Source of the DNA: Candidatus Dormiibacter sp.
Lineage (GTDB): Bacteria > Chloroflexota > Dormibacteria > UBA8260
Assembly (NCBI GenBank): GCA_025450495.1
Contig: JANWHI010000097.1
Coordinates: forward strand, 1-6,119
Direction of reading: 5' to 3'
Length of the DNA: 6,119 nt
The notes under the pieces are model-generated. The model was not told where the DNA came from, ran no database searches, and worked only from the letters and a program-made list of their open reading frames with translations. Position numbers and translations under genes: made by a program. Shown one piece after another: positions 5,851 to 6,119 of this stretch; the first letter of the stretch is position 1; each line of letters begins with the position of its first letter.

Positions 5851-6119
5851 TCACTGTTGCTGTCCTGGTTTGCGGAAGGGCATCCCGCAGGCCCCGAGCA
5901 GGGCGCGGCCCTCGTCGTCGGTGCGGGCGGTGGTGACGATGCAGACCTCGAGCCCGCGCAGCTTGTCGATCTTGTCGAAGTCGATCTCCGGGAAGACCAG
6001 TTGCTCGCGCAGCCCGAGCGTGTAGTTGCCGTGGCCGTCGAATCCCTTGGGATCGATGCCGCGGAAGTCGCGGATGCGGGGCAGGGTGACGCTGATCAGC
6101 TTGTCGAGGAACTCCCACA
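5851..6119 (-). CDS. rplE: 50S ribosomal protein uL5 (L5), C-terminal half, truncated by window edge
   Basis: The frame ending at a TGA at 5853-5851 encodes the last 88 residues of uL5, beginning [10 protein letters not shown] and ending RKPGQQQ. The family (about 180 residues) is recognised from the '[11 protein letters not shown]' block, 'FDGHGNY', '[15 protein letters not shown]', '[11 protein letters not shown]' and 'DDEGRALL' followed by the 'MPFRK' end. uL5 sits in the central protuberance of the large subunit, binds 5S rRNA and contacts the P-site tRNA and the small subunit. The N-terminal half and start lie beyond base 6119. It is the first gene of the window in the direction of transcription, with rpsN 56 bases downstream. 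A longer open frame over the same bases, starting at 6118 and running to 5798, gives an Arg/His/Pro-rich product and is a shadow. The identification is certain; only the missing part is unknown. Confidence 0.96.
   Translation of the reverse strand, partial: WEFLDKLISVTLPRIRDFRGIDPKGFDGHGNYTLGLREQLVFPEIDFDKIDKLRGLEVCIVTTARTDDEGRALLGACGMPFRKPGQQQ

Noticed and set aside
4868..6025. 385-codon plus-strand open frame opposite rplF, rpsH, rpsN and rplE
   Set aside because: Same reason: the product is Ala/Asp/His/Arg-rich without a motif and spans several real genes on the other strand.
5798..6118. 106-codon minus-strand frame at the right edge
   Set aside because: It is a wrong frame over rplE. 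The neighbouring frame gives the conserved uL5 C-terminal half ending at 5851.

Overview
The window is a stretch of a bacterial spc-type ribosomal protein operon, all encoded on the minus strand. Read in the direction of transcription, from the right-hand end to the left, the order is rplE (3' half only) - rpsN - rpsH - rplF - rplR - rpsE - rpmD - rplO - secY - adk - map. About 95 bases follow, holding a candidate promoter for whatever comes next, which in most relatives would be infA/rpmJ/rpsM (inference; that gene lies outside the window). I see no mobile element, CRISPR array, tRNA/rRNA or unrelated insertion.

The organism looks like a high-GC member of the Gram-positive/Terrabacteria side of the bacterial tree, such as Actinomycetota, Chloroflexota or the related Dormibacterota. 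The reasons are the GC-rich sequence with long antisense open frames, frequent GTG starts (5 of 10 visible starts), a short zinc-binding uS14 inside the operon, a short-LID adenylate kinase, and the order secY-adk-map. A finer placement needs database comparison and is not claimed.

The operon falls into two architectural blocks. In the first (rpsN to rpsE) genes end in TAG and the next ATG lies 2 or 6 bases downstream. In the second (rpsE to adk) four successive junctions use the same 4-base GTGA overlap, in which the GTG start of one gene contains the first two bases of the TGA stop of the previous one. adk/map then overlap by one base (TGATG). Almost no bases lie between genes, apart from the 56-base rplE-rpsN gap, which holds a hairpin and a good Shine-Dalgarno sequence, and the region after map.

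The genes form one functional set: ribosomal subunit proteins (uL5, uS14, uS8, uL6, uL18, uS5, uL30, uL15), the SecYEG channel protein that receives nascent membrane proteins, adenylate kinase for nucleotide balance, and methionine aminopeptidase, which trims N-terminal Met from new proteins. The less ordinary points are a roughly 65-residue Ala/acidic tail on uL15 (whose Glu codons double as the secY Shine-Dalgarno), a roughly 20-residue tail on uL30, a Gln in place of the usual Asp in the AMP-site motif of Adk, and the run of GTGA overlaps. I found no convincing undescribed system here.
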